The position numbers and the translations under genes were made by a program. 64,000 bases of DNA from Gammaproteobacteria bacterium (GTDB taxonomy: Bacteria; Pseudomonadota; Gammaproteobacteria; Steroidobacterales; GCA-2729495), in the NCBI GenBank assembly GCA_028285245.1, contig JANQPY010000012.1:1-64000 (forward strand), read 5' to 3'. The notes under the pieces are model-generated. The model ran no database searches. It was not told where the DNA came from and worked only from the letters and a program-made list of their open reading frames with translations. Of this stretch, positions 50,388-61,161 are shown piece by piece (position 1 is the first letter of the stretch; each line of letters starts with the position of its first letter).

Positions 50388-50843
50388 CTAGAGCGACAGA
50401 GATTCGAGGTCGGCGGGCAACCCGAGCCCGTCCTCCTCGGCAGCAGACAACCACTGATCCTGCCTTACCTGCCACTGCGCTTCGTCCCACAACTCAAACT
50501 TATTGCCCTGCCCGAAAAGGATTGCGGCACGCTCAAGTCCGGCAAATTCGCGCAGCTCTCGCGGAATCAGGACGCGGCCATGCCCATCCATTTCCATTTC
50601 CGAGGCATACCCCACCATCAGGCGCTGCAGGCGGCGAACCTTCGGCTGGAAACTGGACAGACGCATGAGCTTGCGCTCAATCTCTTCCCACTCAGGCATC
50701 GGGTAAAGAAGAAGGCAGCGGTCTTGATCCACGGTACAAACCAACAAGCCATCGCACAGTCCCGCGATCCGGTCGCGATAGCGAACCGGGATCGAGACCC
50801 TCCCCTTGGCGTCGAGGGTGATTTTGTTGGCCCCACGAAACAT
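50388..50843 (-). CDS. mraZ: Transcriptional regulator MraZ
   Basis: A 151-residue protein with two AbrB/SpoVT-type swapped-hairpin domains (about residues 1-55 and 76-125), each with the DxKGR-like signature (LDAKGRVSIPVRYRD and MDGHGRVLIPRELREF). In E. coli MraZ represses its own dcw promoter by binding TGGGN repeats; three such repeats occur just upstream of this gene. It is the first gene of the cluster. Confidence 0.96.
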   Translation of the reverse strand: MFRGANKITLDAKGRVSIPVRYRDRIAGLCDGLLVCTVDQDRCLLLYPMPEWEEIERKLMRLSSFQPKVRRLQRLMVGYASEMEMDGHGRVLIPRELREFAGLERAAILFGQGNKFELWDEAQWQVRQDQWLSAAEEDGLGLPADLESLSL

Positions 50844-50861
50844 GCCCTGATGGACAATTTA

Positions 50862-50886
50862 GCCCATTCCTTCCCACGATTTACCA
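50862..50886 (-). promoter_or_regulatory. MraZ operator: three TGGNN boxes at 10-bp steps
   Basis: Read leftward, TGGTA (50882-50886), TGGGA (50872-50876) and TGGGC (50862-50866) are separated by 5-bp spacers. This 10-bp periodic arrangement is the known MraZ site. It lies between the promoter -10 and the mraZ ATG, as in E. coli, so autorepression of the whole dcw transcript is predicted. The first box is one base off TGGG. Confidence 0.85.
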
Positions 50887-50895
50887 CGAAGCGAC

Positions 50896-50924
50896 ACTAT
50901 AGGTAGGGGTCCGGATTACGTCAA
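50896..50924 (-). promoter_or_regulatory. Sigma-70 promoter of the dcw cluster (Pmra)
   Basis: Read leftward, TTGACG (50919-50924) and TATAGT (50896-50901) are separated by exactly 17 bp. Each hexamer matches consensus at five of six positions. The start would be near 50889, just ahead of the MraZ boxes. The rest of the 331-bp stretch between mraZ and rnpB holds the MraZ boxes and a large hairpin (51075-51120), with nothing else recognised. Confidence 0.85.
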
Positions 50925-51074
50925 CTAAAAATCCGATTTAATGCTTTATTCACAGCCACTTATCCTCGATTGCCAGACTTTCTGGCCAGCCCTGAGAAGG
51001 CACGTAATTTCAGAAATCAGCGGCTTAGAAAAACAACCTCAGAACGAGGCTTGAAACGTAACCAGGGATGCGGC

Positions 51075-51120
51075 GCGTGGGGCGGCCAGGCAATTTGCGC
51101 AAATCTGCGCAACCCCACGC
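51075..51120. other. Large interrupted inverted repeat between rnpB and mraZ
   Basis: Outer arms GCGTGGGG (51075-51082) and CCCCACGC (51113-51120) and inner arms TTGCGCA (51095-51101) and TGCGCAA (51106-51112) are both perfect. Together they give a 15-bp stem with a 12-base bulge on one side and a 4-base loop. There is no T-run, so it is not a standard intrinsic terminator. It could end or protect rsmI/rnpB transcripts, or be a protein-binding site. Confidence 0.6.
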
Positions 51121-51174
51121 GGGGCCGGGCGGAATTCGGCGGGCTCCGACCCGGCTATGCCGCCTGGAAAAAGT

Positions 51175-51545
51175 AAGGAGTCGGCCGGTAAGCCGGGTTC
51201 TGTCGAGGGCAGTCATTCATCTAGGACCCGCGTCACCGCGGGCCTCCAGCAACCTACCCGGGAGCCCGGGCGGACGCCGGTGCGGACAAGCCGCCTGCTC
51301 CCCTATTTGGTCTTGCTCCGGGTGGGGTTTACCGTGCCGCGGCATGTTGCCACCCGCGCGGTGCGCTCTTACCGCACCTTTTCACCCTTACCGGCCCGCA
51401 ACGGGCTGGCGGTTTGTTTTCTGTGGCACTTTCCGTGGGCTCGCGCCCCCCAGGCGTTACCTGGCACCCTGTCTCGCTGGAGCCCGGACTTTCCTCCCGC
51501 CCTGGGCCCGGAGCCCAGGGCCGGCGACTGCCTGGCCGACTCCCA
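51175..51545 (-). ncRNA. rnpB: RNase P RNA, bacterial class A
   Basis: About 370 nt forming the catalytic RNA of RNase P, which matures tRNA 5' ends. The ends pair perfectly as helix P1 (GAGTCGGCC at the 5' end with GGCCGACTC at the 3' end). Class A landmarks read leftward are GGAGGAAAGTCCGGGCTCC, GCCACAGAAA, GGTAAACCCC, AGCAAGACCAAATA and GATGAATGACTGCC. Exact ends are uncertain by a few bases. It lies 17 bp after rsmI, a typical neighbour. Confidence 0.97.
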
Positions 51546-51550
51546 GGCGC

Positions 51551-51579
51551 ACCTTAAGAGTTCAGCGCTGGTCCGGCAA
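51551..51579 (-). promoter_or_regulatory. Possible rnpB promoter
   Basis: Read leftward, TTGCCG (51574-51579) and TAAGGT (51551-51556) are spaced by 17 bp and would start transcription at the first base of the RNase P RNA. The -35 lies within the end of rsmI. The -10 is weak (three of six), so position is the main support. Confidence 0.4.
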
Positions 51580-52404
51580 CTTTGCCAGCGCGTAGGCGGC
51601 CGAGCGCTTCGCGCCCGTGATGCGCGCGGCCAGCGCGGCAGCCTGACTCGGCGGCAGCTGCTCAGCCAGCAGTCTGAAGATGCGTTGCAGCTCTGCCGCA
51701 TCGACTTCCGGGGCTTCGCGGCAGCCCTCCACCACCAGCGTGAGCTCACCTTTACTGCCGCCTGGATCAGCCACCAGACCACGCAGCACTTCGGTCAATG
51801 AACCGTGGTAGCTGGTTTCATGCTGCTTGGTGAGCTCCCGGAAAAGCGCAGCTCGCCGGGCACCGCCCAGGCCCTCGATGAGGGCCTCAATATCATCGGC
51901 CGCGCGATGTATGGACACGTAAAACACGAGCGTTTCAGCCGCCGTCGCCAGGCTCTGAATGCGCCGCGCTCTGGCCGCAGGACGTGCTGGCAGAAACCCT
52001 TCAAACCGAAAGCGGTCGCTCGGCAGGCCGGCTACCGAGAGCGCAGCAACCGCCGCGCTTGCGCCGGGTACCGGCACCACGGACAGTCCGGCTGCCCGGG
52101 CCGCAGCGACCAACCGAAAGCCGGGATCGCTGATCAGAGGCGTCCCGGCGTCGCTCACCAGCGCGATACTCTGACCGTCGTTGAGCTGCTGCAGCAGCGC
52201 TTCGGCGCGGGCCGACTCATTGTGCTCATGCACTGATACCAGACGTTTGCTAATGCCCAGATGCGTTAGCAATTGCCGGGTGCGGCGAGTATCCTCGGCG
52301 GCAATCAAATCTGCTGCACCCAGTACTTCGCGGGCCCGATCCGTCAGGTCGGCCAAGTTGCCGATTGGGGTCGCCACAACATAAAGCACTCCCGCTGCCG
52401 ACAC
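51562..52404 (-). CDS. rsmI: 16S rRNA (cytidine-1402-2'-O)-methyltransferase RsmI, GTG start
   Basis: A 280-residue tetrapyrrole-methylase-fold enzyme. Conserved stretches are VVATPIGNLADLTDRAREVL near the N-terminus, AAEDTRRTRQLL, VSDAGTPLISDPG and VPGASAAVAALSVAGLP. An ATG at 52428 is open, but GTG 52404 has GAGAGGGG seven bases upstream and gives a family-length protein. With this start the gap to divergent lpoA is 15 bp. It acts on the same rRNA base as RsmH. Confidence 0.95.
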   Translation of the reverse strand: MSAAGVLYVVATPIGNLADLTDRAREVLGAADLIAAEDTRRTRQLLTHLGISKRLVSVHEHNESARAEALLQQLNDGQSIALVSDAGTPLISDPGFRLVAAARAAGLSVVPVPGASAAVAALSVAGLPSDRFRFEGFLPARPAARARRIQSLATAAETLVFYVSIHRAADDIEALIEGLGGARRAALFRELTKQHETSYHGSLTEVLRGLVADPGGSKGELTLVVEGCREAPEVDAAELQRIFRLLAEQLPPSQAAALAARITGAKRSAAYALAKLPDQR

Positions 52405-52411
52405 TAAAGTT

Positions 52412-52419
52412 CCCCTCTC
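52412..52419 (-). promoter_or_regulatory. Ribosome binding site that fixes the rsmI GTG start
   Basis: GAGAGGGG read leftward, seven bases before GTG 52404. It directly abuts the lpoA ATG of the opposite strand. Confidence 0.75.
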
Positions 52420-54351
52420 ATGACGCATTTCAGTCTCGAAGCTGCCTGGCCCAGCACCGCGAGTTTACGTTGCCTGCGGCGGGCATCGGGACGCGTTGCC
52501 GCGCTGGCCTTTGCCGGCTGGCTCCTGGCGGCCTGCGCACCGCTGCAGCAAGACGACTTTCCCGGCAGCCGACTACCTGAGGCCCGCGTCGCAGCGGACC
52601 TCGCCAGCAAAGGCCGGCATCAGGCAGCAGCCGAGGCTTACCTGCAGCTGGCCGGCGAATCTGATGAACCGCTGCGCGAGCGCTACCTGATCCTGGCCGC
52701 CCGTCAGCGGCAGCTGAGTGGTCAGATTGGCGGGGCCCAGGTAATTCTGGATAGCCTGAATGACCCGGTGGCGGATGTGAATCTGCTTGGCTGGTCGCAG
52801 GTAGCCGCAGCACTGTCGATCGCTCGCAATGAACCCGAGCGCACTCTGGCAGTGCTGTCGGCGGCGCCCGAGACAGACAATGCAGTAGCCGCGGCCGAAC
52901 TACTGCGCCTACGTGGTGAAGCGCTGTTCCGGTTGGGAGATATGCAGGGCGCTACCCAGGCCTATGTGGAACGAGAGGTATGGCTGGCGAATCGCGCGGA
53001 TATCGCGAGCAACCAGCGCATGCTCTGGGACGGCTATCGGCGTTTCGGCCCCGGCGTCTGGGCAGCGGAGTTACCGCAAACTGCCGGCGCTACCGATGCA
53101 CTTATAGACGGCTGGCTGCAGCTCGGATACCTGGCAGCGACGCGCGGCTCTGCCGGCATCGGATTGAGTGCCGGCCTCACCGCCTGGCAGCAGCAGTACC
53201 CGACCCATCCGGCCAACAAGGCGCTATTGCCGGAGCTGCTCACCGAGTTTGGTGCCGATTTATCCATGCCACAGCGCGTCGCTTTGCTGGTACCGCTGAC
53301 GGGCACGTATGCGGCTTCGGGAAGCGCCATTCGTGATGGCCTGCTCGCGGCCTTCTACTCAAGCCCGCCGTCGGTTGCCCGGCCGCAGCTGCGCGTCTAC
53401 GACACTGCTGGCGCCGGTGGGGTGCTGGCAGCAGCGCAAGCAGCCCGCGCGGACGGCGCAGATTTTCTGGTCGGCCCACTGCTGAAGGACTCTCTGCAAA
53501 CGCTTGCGTCAGCGCAGCTAAATGGCCCCCCGGCACTGGCGCTGAACTATCTGACAGAGGATACCCAGGCGCCACGTAACTGGTATCAGTTTGCTCTGGC
53601 CCCGGAAGATGAAGCAGTTCAGATTGCCGAACACGCGGTCAGCAAAGGACAGACGCGTGCCATCGCGCTGGTGCCGAACAGCGCCTGGGGACGGCGCTTA
53701 CTCAACAGCTTCAGCGAGCATTATCAGAGCCTTGGCGGCCGGCTGCTCGACTACCGCTTCTTCGACCCCACGTCACCCGATTTCTCTGGCGGGCTGCAAA
53801 ACGTTTTGCTCATCCGGGAAAGCGAGGCCCGGCGGGACCGGCTGGCTGCAAATCTCGGCGTGAGTTTGAGTTTTGAACCGCGCCGCCGCCAAGACGTTGA
53901 TCTAATCTTTCTGGCCGCGTCACCCAAAGCCGGAAAGCTCATCCGCCCGCAGCTGCGCTTCTACTACGCCGGCGATATCCCGACTTATGCAACCTCGTCC
54001 GTCTTTCAGCAGGGCTCATCCAATAACAGCGACCTCAACGGGCTGCTGCTTGCCGATATGCCATGGCTGGTGGCGCCCGACCCGGAAACCCGGCGCGTGC
54101 AGGCAACACTGCGCGAACGCTGGCCTCGTGAAGCCGGGGCTCTCACGCGACTGTACGCCATGGGTTTCGACGCGTACCGGCTGTTGCCGGAACTTGCGGC
54201 CGGCAGAGCATCGCGGGGCGAAGAGCTCGAGGGCGTTACCGGCCGGCTTTTTCTTGGGTCCGACGGGCGGCTGCATCGACGCCTGCGCTGGGCGCAGATC
54301 ACGCGTGGCCGGCCGGTCGCTCTTGAGGAAGAGGTGCCGTTCTCGCCGTAG
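52420..54351 (+). CDS. lpoA: Outer-membrane lipoprotein LpoA, activator of PBP1A
   Basis: A 643-residue lipoprotein. A long signal peptide ends in the lipobox LAAC (Cys39). The N-terminal half (about residues 45-280) is TPR-like and Ala/Leu-rich, and the C-terminal half has a periplasmic-binding-protein fold starting at VALLVPLTGTYAASGSAIRDG. In E. coli LpoA reaches through the peptidoglycan to stimulate PBP1A. No Shine-Dalgarno precedes the ATG, which lies only 15 bp from the divergent rsmI start, so a leaderless or near-leaderless message is possible. It is followed in the same reading frame, after TAG, by yraN. Confidence 0.93.
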   Translation: MTHFSLEAAWPSTASLRCLRRASGRVAALAFAGWLLAACAPLQQDDFPGSRLPEARVAADLASKGRHQAAAEAYLQLAGESDEPLRERYLILAARQRQLSGQIGGAQVILDSLNDPVADVNLLGWSQVAAALSIARNEPERTLAVLSAAPETDNAVAAAELLRLRGEALFRLGDMQGATQAYVEREVWLANRADIASNQRMLWDGYRRFGPGVWAAELPQTAGATDALIDGWLQLGYLAATRGSAGIGLSAGLTAWQQQYPTHPANKALLPELLTEFGADLSMPQRVALLVPLTGTYAASGSAIRDGLLAAFYSSPPSVARPQLRVYDTAGAGGVLAAAQAARADGADFLVGPLLKDSLQTLASAQLNGPPALALNYLTEDTQAPRNWYQFALAPEDEAVQIAEHAVSKGQTRAIALVPNSAWGRRLLNSFSEHYQSLGGRLLDYRFFDPTSPDFSGGLQNVLLIRESEARRDRLAANLGVSLSFEPRRRQDVDLIFLAASPKAGKLIRPQLRFYYAGDIPTYATSSVFQQGSSNNSDLNGLLLADMPWLVAPDPETRRVQATLRERWPREAGALTRLYAMGFDAYRLLPELAAGRASRGEELEGVTGRLFLGSDGRLHRRLRWAQITRGRPVALEEEVPFSP

Positions 54352-54396
54352 CATCAATGCTGGCACCCCGATTGCCATCTCGCGAGGCGCGCAGCA

Positions 54397-55411
<1,015 letters not shown>

Positions 55412-55499
55412 CATTCGCAACCTGTTCCGGCGGCCAACGGCAACGGACTTAGCGCAAAGTGCCCCTTCATCCCGACAGGCAGTGGTGGGCGGCCGAAGT

Positions 55500-55601
55500 G
55501 AGGGCGCGGCCCGGCGCCGTCTTCCGTCGAATGGCTCCCTACGGTCCCCTTTGATTCTCCTCCAGGCTGCCGCCGCCCACACCTGCCAGGAAGGCGCTCT
55601 C
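55500..55601 (-). repeat. Structured intergenic repeat, copy 4 (102 bp, reverse orientation)
   Basis: Read leftward it begins GAGAGCGC and ends GCGCCCTC (one mismatch between the arms). It contains GGGGACCGTAGGGAGCCATTCGACGGAAG, which matches the copy 1 core (AGCGGACCGCAGGGAGCCATCGAACGGAAG region) over more than 25 positions with few differences. It is longer than copies 1 and 3 because of extra sequence in the 5' half. It fills the gap between convergent diaA and sspB. Confidence 0.75.
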
Positions 55602-55676
55602 GACAAACTACCTGGGACGCCGAAGGCACAACTCAAGAACAGTCGGCGACTGTGCCCATCGCCGCACGTCGTGGGG

Positions 55677-56096
55677 CTACTTGATGACTTTCAGGTGACT
55701 GCGGTCGCCCGGCGGAGGCCGATCGTCGTTGCTTTTGCCTGGCTTCGCATCGGCGGATGAAGATGAGGTCTCGGCCTCCTCCACCGGGAAAATCATGCCG
55801 CGGCCTGTTTCGCGGGCATAGATTCCGCGCACCGCTGCCATGGGAACCTGCACAGCGTAAGGCGTGCCGGAGAACCGTGCCTCGAAACCAACCAGTTCGT
55901 TGCTCATTTCGAGGCCCCGCACCGCAGCGTAGCTGACGTTCAGCGTGATCTTGCCATCCTGCACATGCTCTGACGGCACCAGCACCTGATCCGCTGTCGC
56001 ATCGACAATCAAATAGGGCGTGTGCCCGTTGTCGGTGATCCACTCGTGCAAAGCACGCAGCAGGTAGGGTTGCTGGGGGATACTCTCAGTGGTCAT
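55677..56096 (-). CDS. sspB: ClpXP proteolysis adaptor SspB
   Basis: A 139-residue adaptor that tethers ssrA-tagged proteins to ClpXP. The substrate-binding domain (about residues 8-105) contains PYLLRALHEWITDNGHTPYL and YAVQVPMAAVRGIYARETG (the first 20 residues being conserved). A charged flexible linker and a C-terminal ClpX-binding tail SHLKVIK follow, comparable to the LRVVK tail of E. coli. It starts 17 bp after sspA. Confidence 0.95.
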   Translation of the reverse strand: MTTESIPQQPYLLRALHEWITDNGHTPYLIVDATADQVLVPSEHVQDGKITLNVSYAAVRGLEMSNELVGFEARFSGTPYAVQVPMAAVRGIYARETGRGMIFPVEEAETSSSSADAKPGKSNDDRPPPGDRSHLKVIK

Positions 56097-56113
56097 GGGG
56101 ACTTGCCGAGAGG

Positions 56114-56734
56114 CTACTGGTTCATCTCATGCTCAAGTTCAGTCAGGCTCTCCTGGAAGGAGTGCCGCGAGAACACGTCATCCATGTACTTCTGAACCGC
56201 TGTGCCGCCCGCGCCAAGCTCGATACCGTAGCTGCGCAGACGCCAAAGGATTGGTGCAAGGCTGCAGTCCACCAGCGAGAACTCGTCGCTCAGGAAAAAG
56301 CGCTTCACTGCGAACACGTCAGCGCTGGCCAGAATGCTTTCCTTCAGCATCTTCTTAAGGCGCGTCGCCTGCTTGCTGTCTTCAGCCTGCTCCAGCTCGT
56401 CTGCCACGCCATACCAGTCACGCTCTATGCGATAAAGAGCTAATCGGAACTGCGCGCGAGTGACCGGGTCCACCGGCATGAGCGGCGGATGAGGAAAGCG
56501 CTCATCGAGATACTCAATGATGACGCGCGAGTCATATAGCACCAGATCGCGATCAACCAGCGTCGGCACGGTGTGGTACGGATTAAGGTCAAGCAGGTCC
56601 TCAGGCAGGTCCGGTCCCTGCACACTGACGATATCCATGTTGATGTTCTTCTCAGACAACACCAGGCGGGTGCGATGACTGAAGAAGCAGGTGGGACTAG
56701 AGTAAAGCGTCATTGGTTGTGAAACCTCAGCCAC
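56114..56734 (-). CDS. sspA: Stringent starvation protein SspA
   Basis: A 206-residue glutathione-transferase-fold protein that in E. coli binds RNA polymerase and modulates transcription. The N-terminal thioredoxin-like region reads MTLYSSPTCFFSHRTRLVL, followed by NPYHTVPTLVDRDLVLYDSR and a helical C-terminal domain. The start could also be ATG 56713. It forms a pair with sspB, downstream of petC, a common gammaproteobacterial arrangement. Confidence 0.95.
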   Translation of the reverse strand: MAEVSQPMTLYSSPTCFFSHRTRLVLSEKNINMDIVSVQGPDLPEDLLDLNPYHTVPTLVDRDLVLYDSRVIIEYLDERFPHPPLMPVDPVTRAQFRLALYRIERDWYGVADELEQAEDSKQATRLKKMLKESILASADVFAVKRFFLSDEFSLVDCSLAPILWRLRSYGIELGAGGTAVQKYMDDVFSRHSFQESLTELEHEMNQ

Positions 56735-56817
56735 GGCGGCTTTCGTTATTCGTATGCGTTAAGTTCCGGCCGGCTGCACGTCCTGAGGTGGCGGCGGCGA
56801 AGCGCTGCCCGGCTGGC

Positions 56818-57558
56818 CTACTTGACGTCTTTCCAGATCTCGACTTTGAGCAGATAGGCGAACAGTCCGAACACCAACAGGAACAGCAGCACCCAGAAAC
56901 CCAATCGCTGGCGTTCCAGCTGCATAGGCTCTCCGGTGTAGTCCAGGAAGTTGACCAGGTCGCGAACGAACGCGTCATACTCCTCCGGACTTAAGGTTCC
57001 TGCAGTGACTGGCTCCAGGCTCACCACCTCCCGGTCCTCTTCATCTTTCGTCACAACCTTGCGCTGAAGGCCCTGCAGCTCCCACAGCACGTGCGGCATC
57101 GAAGCACCTTCCAGAACCAGGTTGTTGACACCCGTCGGCTTGGAATCGTCAACGTAGAACGTGCGCAGGAAGGTGTAGAGAAAATCCGTACCGCGAGAGC
57201 GGGATACCAGGGTCAGATCAGGTGGTGGCTGCCCAAACCAGACGGCCGCATCCTCAGCGGGCATCGCGATCTGCATCGTTTCGTGCGGCTTCTCAGCGGC
57301 GAACATAAGATTGTTCACCAACTGATCTTCGGAAATCGACAGATCACTGGCGAGCCGGTTGTACCGGACGTACTGCGCCGAATGGCAGCCCAGGCAATAG
57401 TTCACGAAATTGCGCGCGCCCCGTTGCAGCGAGGCGATGTTGCCGACATCGTTGTTCGCTGAATCCAGCGGATAACCACCGCCGGCGGTCATGGCCGGCT
57501 GAGCGGCTAGCAACAAAAGTGCTCCAATCAAGCTAAGCAGGCGGGCCGATGGCTGCAT
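56818..57558 (-). CDS. petC: Cytochrome c1 of the bc1 complex
   Basis: A 246-residue haem protein. A signal peptide is followed by the haem motif C55-L-G-C58-H59 in NYCLGCHSAQY, the conserved MPHVLWELQGLQ with neighbouring Met region, and a C-terminal membrane anchor (about residues 220-240, GFWVLLFLLVFGLFAYL). The start ATG 57558 is chosen next to the petB stop (one base between); ATG 57573 is in frame but inside petB. It passes electrons from the Rieske protein to soluble cytochrome c. Confidence 0.97.
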   Translation of the reverse strand: MQPSARLLSLIGALLLLAAQPAMTAGGGYPLDSANNDVGNIASLQRGARNFVNYCLGCHSAQYVRYNRLASDLSISEDQLVNNLMFAAEKPHETMQIAMPAEDAAVWFGQPPPDLTLVSRSRGTDFLYTFLRTFYVDDSKPTGVNNLVLEGASMPHVLWELQGLQRKVVTKDEEDREVVSLEPVTAGTLSPEEYDAFVRDLVNFLDYTGEPMQLERQRLGFWVLLFLLVFGLFAYLLKVEIWKDVK

Positions 57559-57559
57559 A

Positions 57560-58822
57560 TCAGTGCCCACCATCAAAAACGACGCGCTCTGGCACCGGCT
57601 TGGTTTTCTCCAGCCGCGTGTAAATCGGCATGAAGATAAAGAATGCGAAGTAGACGAACGTGAAGATGCGAGACCCCAACTCCACACCCGCGGTCGGTTT
57701 CTGTAGCCCCAGGTAGCCCAGTGCAACGAAACTGATTGCAAAAGCGCCGAGGGCAAACTTGAAGATCCAGCCCCGGTAGCGGATCGACCGAACCTTGCAG
57801 CGGTCCAGCCACGGCAGCAGGAACAGAAACACGATTGCCAAAGCCATGAGCAGCGCACCACCACCCTTGCTCGGGACTGCCCGCAGAATCGCGTAGAACG
57901 GCGTGAAGTACCACACCGGCGCGATGAGTTCAGGTGTCTTCAGAGCGTTGGCCGGCTCAAAATTGGCATGCTCCAGAAAGAAGCCGCCCATCTCGGGCGC
58001 GAAAAACACCACCAGAGAAAATGCCGCGAGAAACACGATGATCGCGACCAGGTCTTTGGATGTGTGATAGGGATGGAAGGCAACGCCATCCAAAGGCACC
58101 CCATCCGGTCCCTTGTGCTGCTTGATCTCAATCCCATCCGGGTTGTTAGAGCCGGTCTCGTGCAGCGCCATGATGTGGACCACAACCAGCATCACGAGCG
58201 CGAGCGGCACGGCGATCACATGCAGGGCAAAAAACCGGTTGAGCGTGATGTCGGAGATGAAGTAGTCACCCCGAATCCATTCGACCAGCGCATCACCGAC
58301 CACCGGCACGGCACCGAACAGCGAAATGATGACCTGCGCACCCCAATACGACATCTGCCCCCAGGGCAACAGGTACCCCATAAAGGCCTCGGCCATCAGC
58401 GCTACGTAGATCAGCATGCCGATGATCCACAAGAGCTCCCGCGGGGGCTTATACGAGCCATACATCATCCCCCGAAACATATGCAGGTAGACGACGATGA
58501 AGAAGGCCGATGCGCCCGTGGAATGCATGTACCGTATCAGCCAGCCCCACTCCACATCGCGCATGATGTACTCAACTGACGCGAAGGCCTCAGCCGCCGA
58601 GGGCTTGTAGCTCATGGTCAGGAAGATGCCGGTCACGAGCTGAATAACCAGCACGACCATCGACAACACGCCGAACACGTACCAGAAATTGAAATTCTTA
58701 GACGCGTAATACTCGGTGACGTGCTCCCGCATCAATTTGCTGAAGGGGAAGCGCGCGTCAATCCAGTTCAGGAAACGGGTACCGCGTCCGCCTCCCACGG
58801 CCTCAGCTCGTGCAGCATTCAT
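57560..58822 (-). CDS. petB: Cytochrome b of the bc1 complex
   Basis: A 420-residue integral membrane protein with eight predicted helices holding haems bL and bH. The quinol site motifs GYLLPWGQMSYWGAQV and the C-terminal-half PxWY loop (LIAPVWYFTPFYAILRA) are present, as are the haem-ligand His pairs (YMHSTGAS, HMFRGMMYG, LHVIAVPLAL, HIMALHETGSN). It overlaps petA by four bases. Confidence 0.98.
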   Translation of the reverse strand: MNAARAEAVGGGRGTRFLNWIDARFPFSKLMREHVTEYYASKNFNFWYVFGVLSMVVLVIQLVTGIFLTMSYKPSAAEAFASVEYIMRDVEWGWLIRYMHSTGASAFFIVVYLHMFRGMMYGSYKPPRELLWIIGMLIYVALMAEAFMGYLLPWGQMSYWGAQVIISLFGAVPVVGDALVEWIRGDYFISDITLNRFFALHVIAVPLALVMLVVVHIMALHETGSNNPDGIEIKQHKGPDGVPLDGVAFHPYHTSKDLVAIIVFLAAFSLVVFFAPEMGGFFLEHANFEPANALKTPELIAPVWYFTPFYAILRAVPSKGGGALLMALAIVFLFLLPWLDRCKVRSIRYRGWIFKFALGAFAISFVALGYLGLQKPTAGVELGSRIFTFVYFAFFIFMPIYTRLEKTKPVPERVVFDGGH

Positions 58823-59409
58823 GCGCTGACTCCGGTGTCGTCACCGATCAAAATCAGGTTATCGCCGATGAAGCGATGAGGTGGTATCGGCAGGTTGGTC
58901 GGTGCCGGCACGCCGGCGTAGACCCGGCCGGCCAGATCGAACTTCGAGCCGTGGCAGGGACAAAAGAAGCCGCCCGGCCAGTCTCCGCCGAGATCCTCCG
59001 CGCCCACGTCAAAGCGTTCAATAGGCGCGCAGCCAAGGTGGGTGCAGTTACCGATAACAACAAGCACTTCGGGACGAATCGAGCGCGTGGCGTTCTTGGC
59101 GTAATCCGGCTGCTCCGACTTGTCGGAATCCGGATCGCTGAGCTCGCTGACGACCGCGGGCAAGGCCTCAAGCATGCCGGCATCACGCCGCAGGATCCAA
59201 ACCGGCTTGCCACGCCACTTGACGCGTACCATCACGCCGGCGTCCAGCTTACTGATATCAACCTCGACTGGGGCACCAAGCGCCTGGGCCCTGGCGCTGG
59301 GTTTCCATGAAGCCAGGAAAGGCACGGCAGCAAAGCCGACGCCAACGGCGCCTGCAACACTGGTCGCAACGGTCAGCAGGTGGCGCCGATTAAGCCCCGC
59401 TTCACTCAT
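58819..59409 (-). CDS. petA: Ubiquinol-cytochrome c reductase Rieske iron-sulfur subunit
   Basis: A 196-residue Rieske protein. A twin-arginine-type N-terminus (NRRHLLTVATS) and one membrane helix precede the soluble domain. The 2Fe-2S cluster ligands are C122-T-H124-L-G-C127 and C150-P-C152-H153-G-S. The start ATG 59409 gives the family N-terminus MSEAGLNRRH; the frame open to 59445 is not conserved. It heads the petABC-sspAB run. Confidence 0.97.
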   Translation of the reverse strand: MSEAGLNRRHLLTVATSVAGAVGVGFAAVPFLASWKPSARAQALGAPVEVDISKLDAGVMVRVKWRGKPVWILRRDAGMLEALPAVVSELSDPDSDKSEQPDYAKNATRSIRPEVLVVIGNCTHLGCAPIERFDVGAEDLGGDWPGGFFCPCHGSKFDLAGRVYAGVPAPTNLPIPPHRFIGDNLILIGDDTGVSA

Positions 59410-59510
59410 TAATACTCTCCACAACCCTTGGCGGCACCCGACCACCCTCCGGCTAGATGCAGCTTGATTCGTCTGGGAATAGCCGGCTCGTCCGGCGAAA
59501 AACCGCGCGA

Positions 59511-59516
59511 ATTATA
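59511..59516 (-). promoter_or_regulatory. Possible petA promoter -10
   Basis: A perfect TATAAT is read leftward about 100 bp before the petA ATG. No good -35 is found at 16-18 bp, so the call rests on the -10 and its position. The remaining gap between murA and petA holds no recognised feature. Confidence 0.4.
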
Positions 59517-59591
59517 CACGGGGTCCGCGATTTGTGCTGACCGCGGCGGCCGTCAAACCCCGTTTTTGCGCGGCGATCACGACCGCGCGCG

Positions 59592-61135
<1,544 letters not shown>

Positions 61136-61153
61136 CGCATCAACAGGCTGAAC

Positions 61154-61161
61154 ATTATAAT
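61154..61161. promoter_or_regulatory. Palindromic -10 element shared by ibaG and yrbG
   Basis: CATTATAATG (61153-61162) is a perfect palindrome, so TATAAT is read rightward at 61156-61161 and leftward at 61154-61159. It lies in the 24-bp gap between the divergent start codons. Rightward initiation would fall near 61168, at the second ATG of yrbG (61169); leftward initiation would leave a leader of about 12 nt for ibaG. No good -35 is seen for either direction. Confidence 0.5.

Noticed and set aside
51164..51176. Possible intrinsic terminator at the end of rnpB (short T-run after helix P1)
   Set aside because: The run is CTTTTTCC and the stem before it is the P1 helix itself, so it cannot be separated from the mature RNA.
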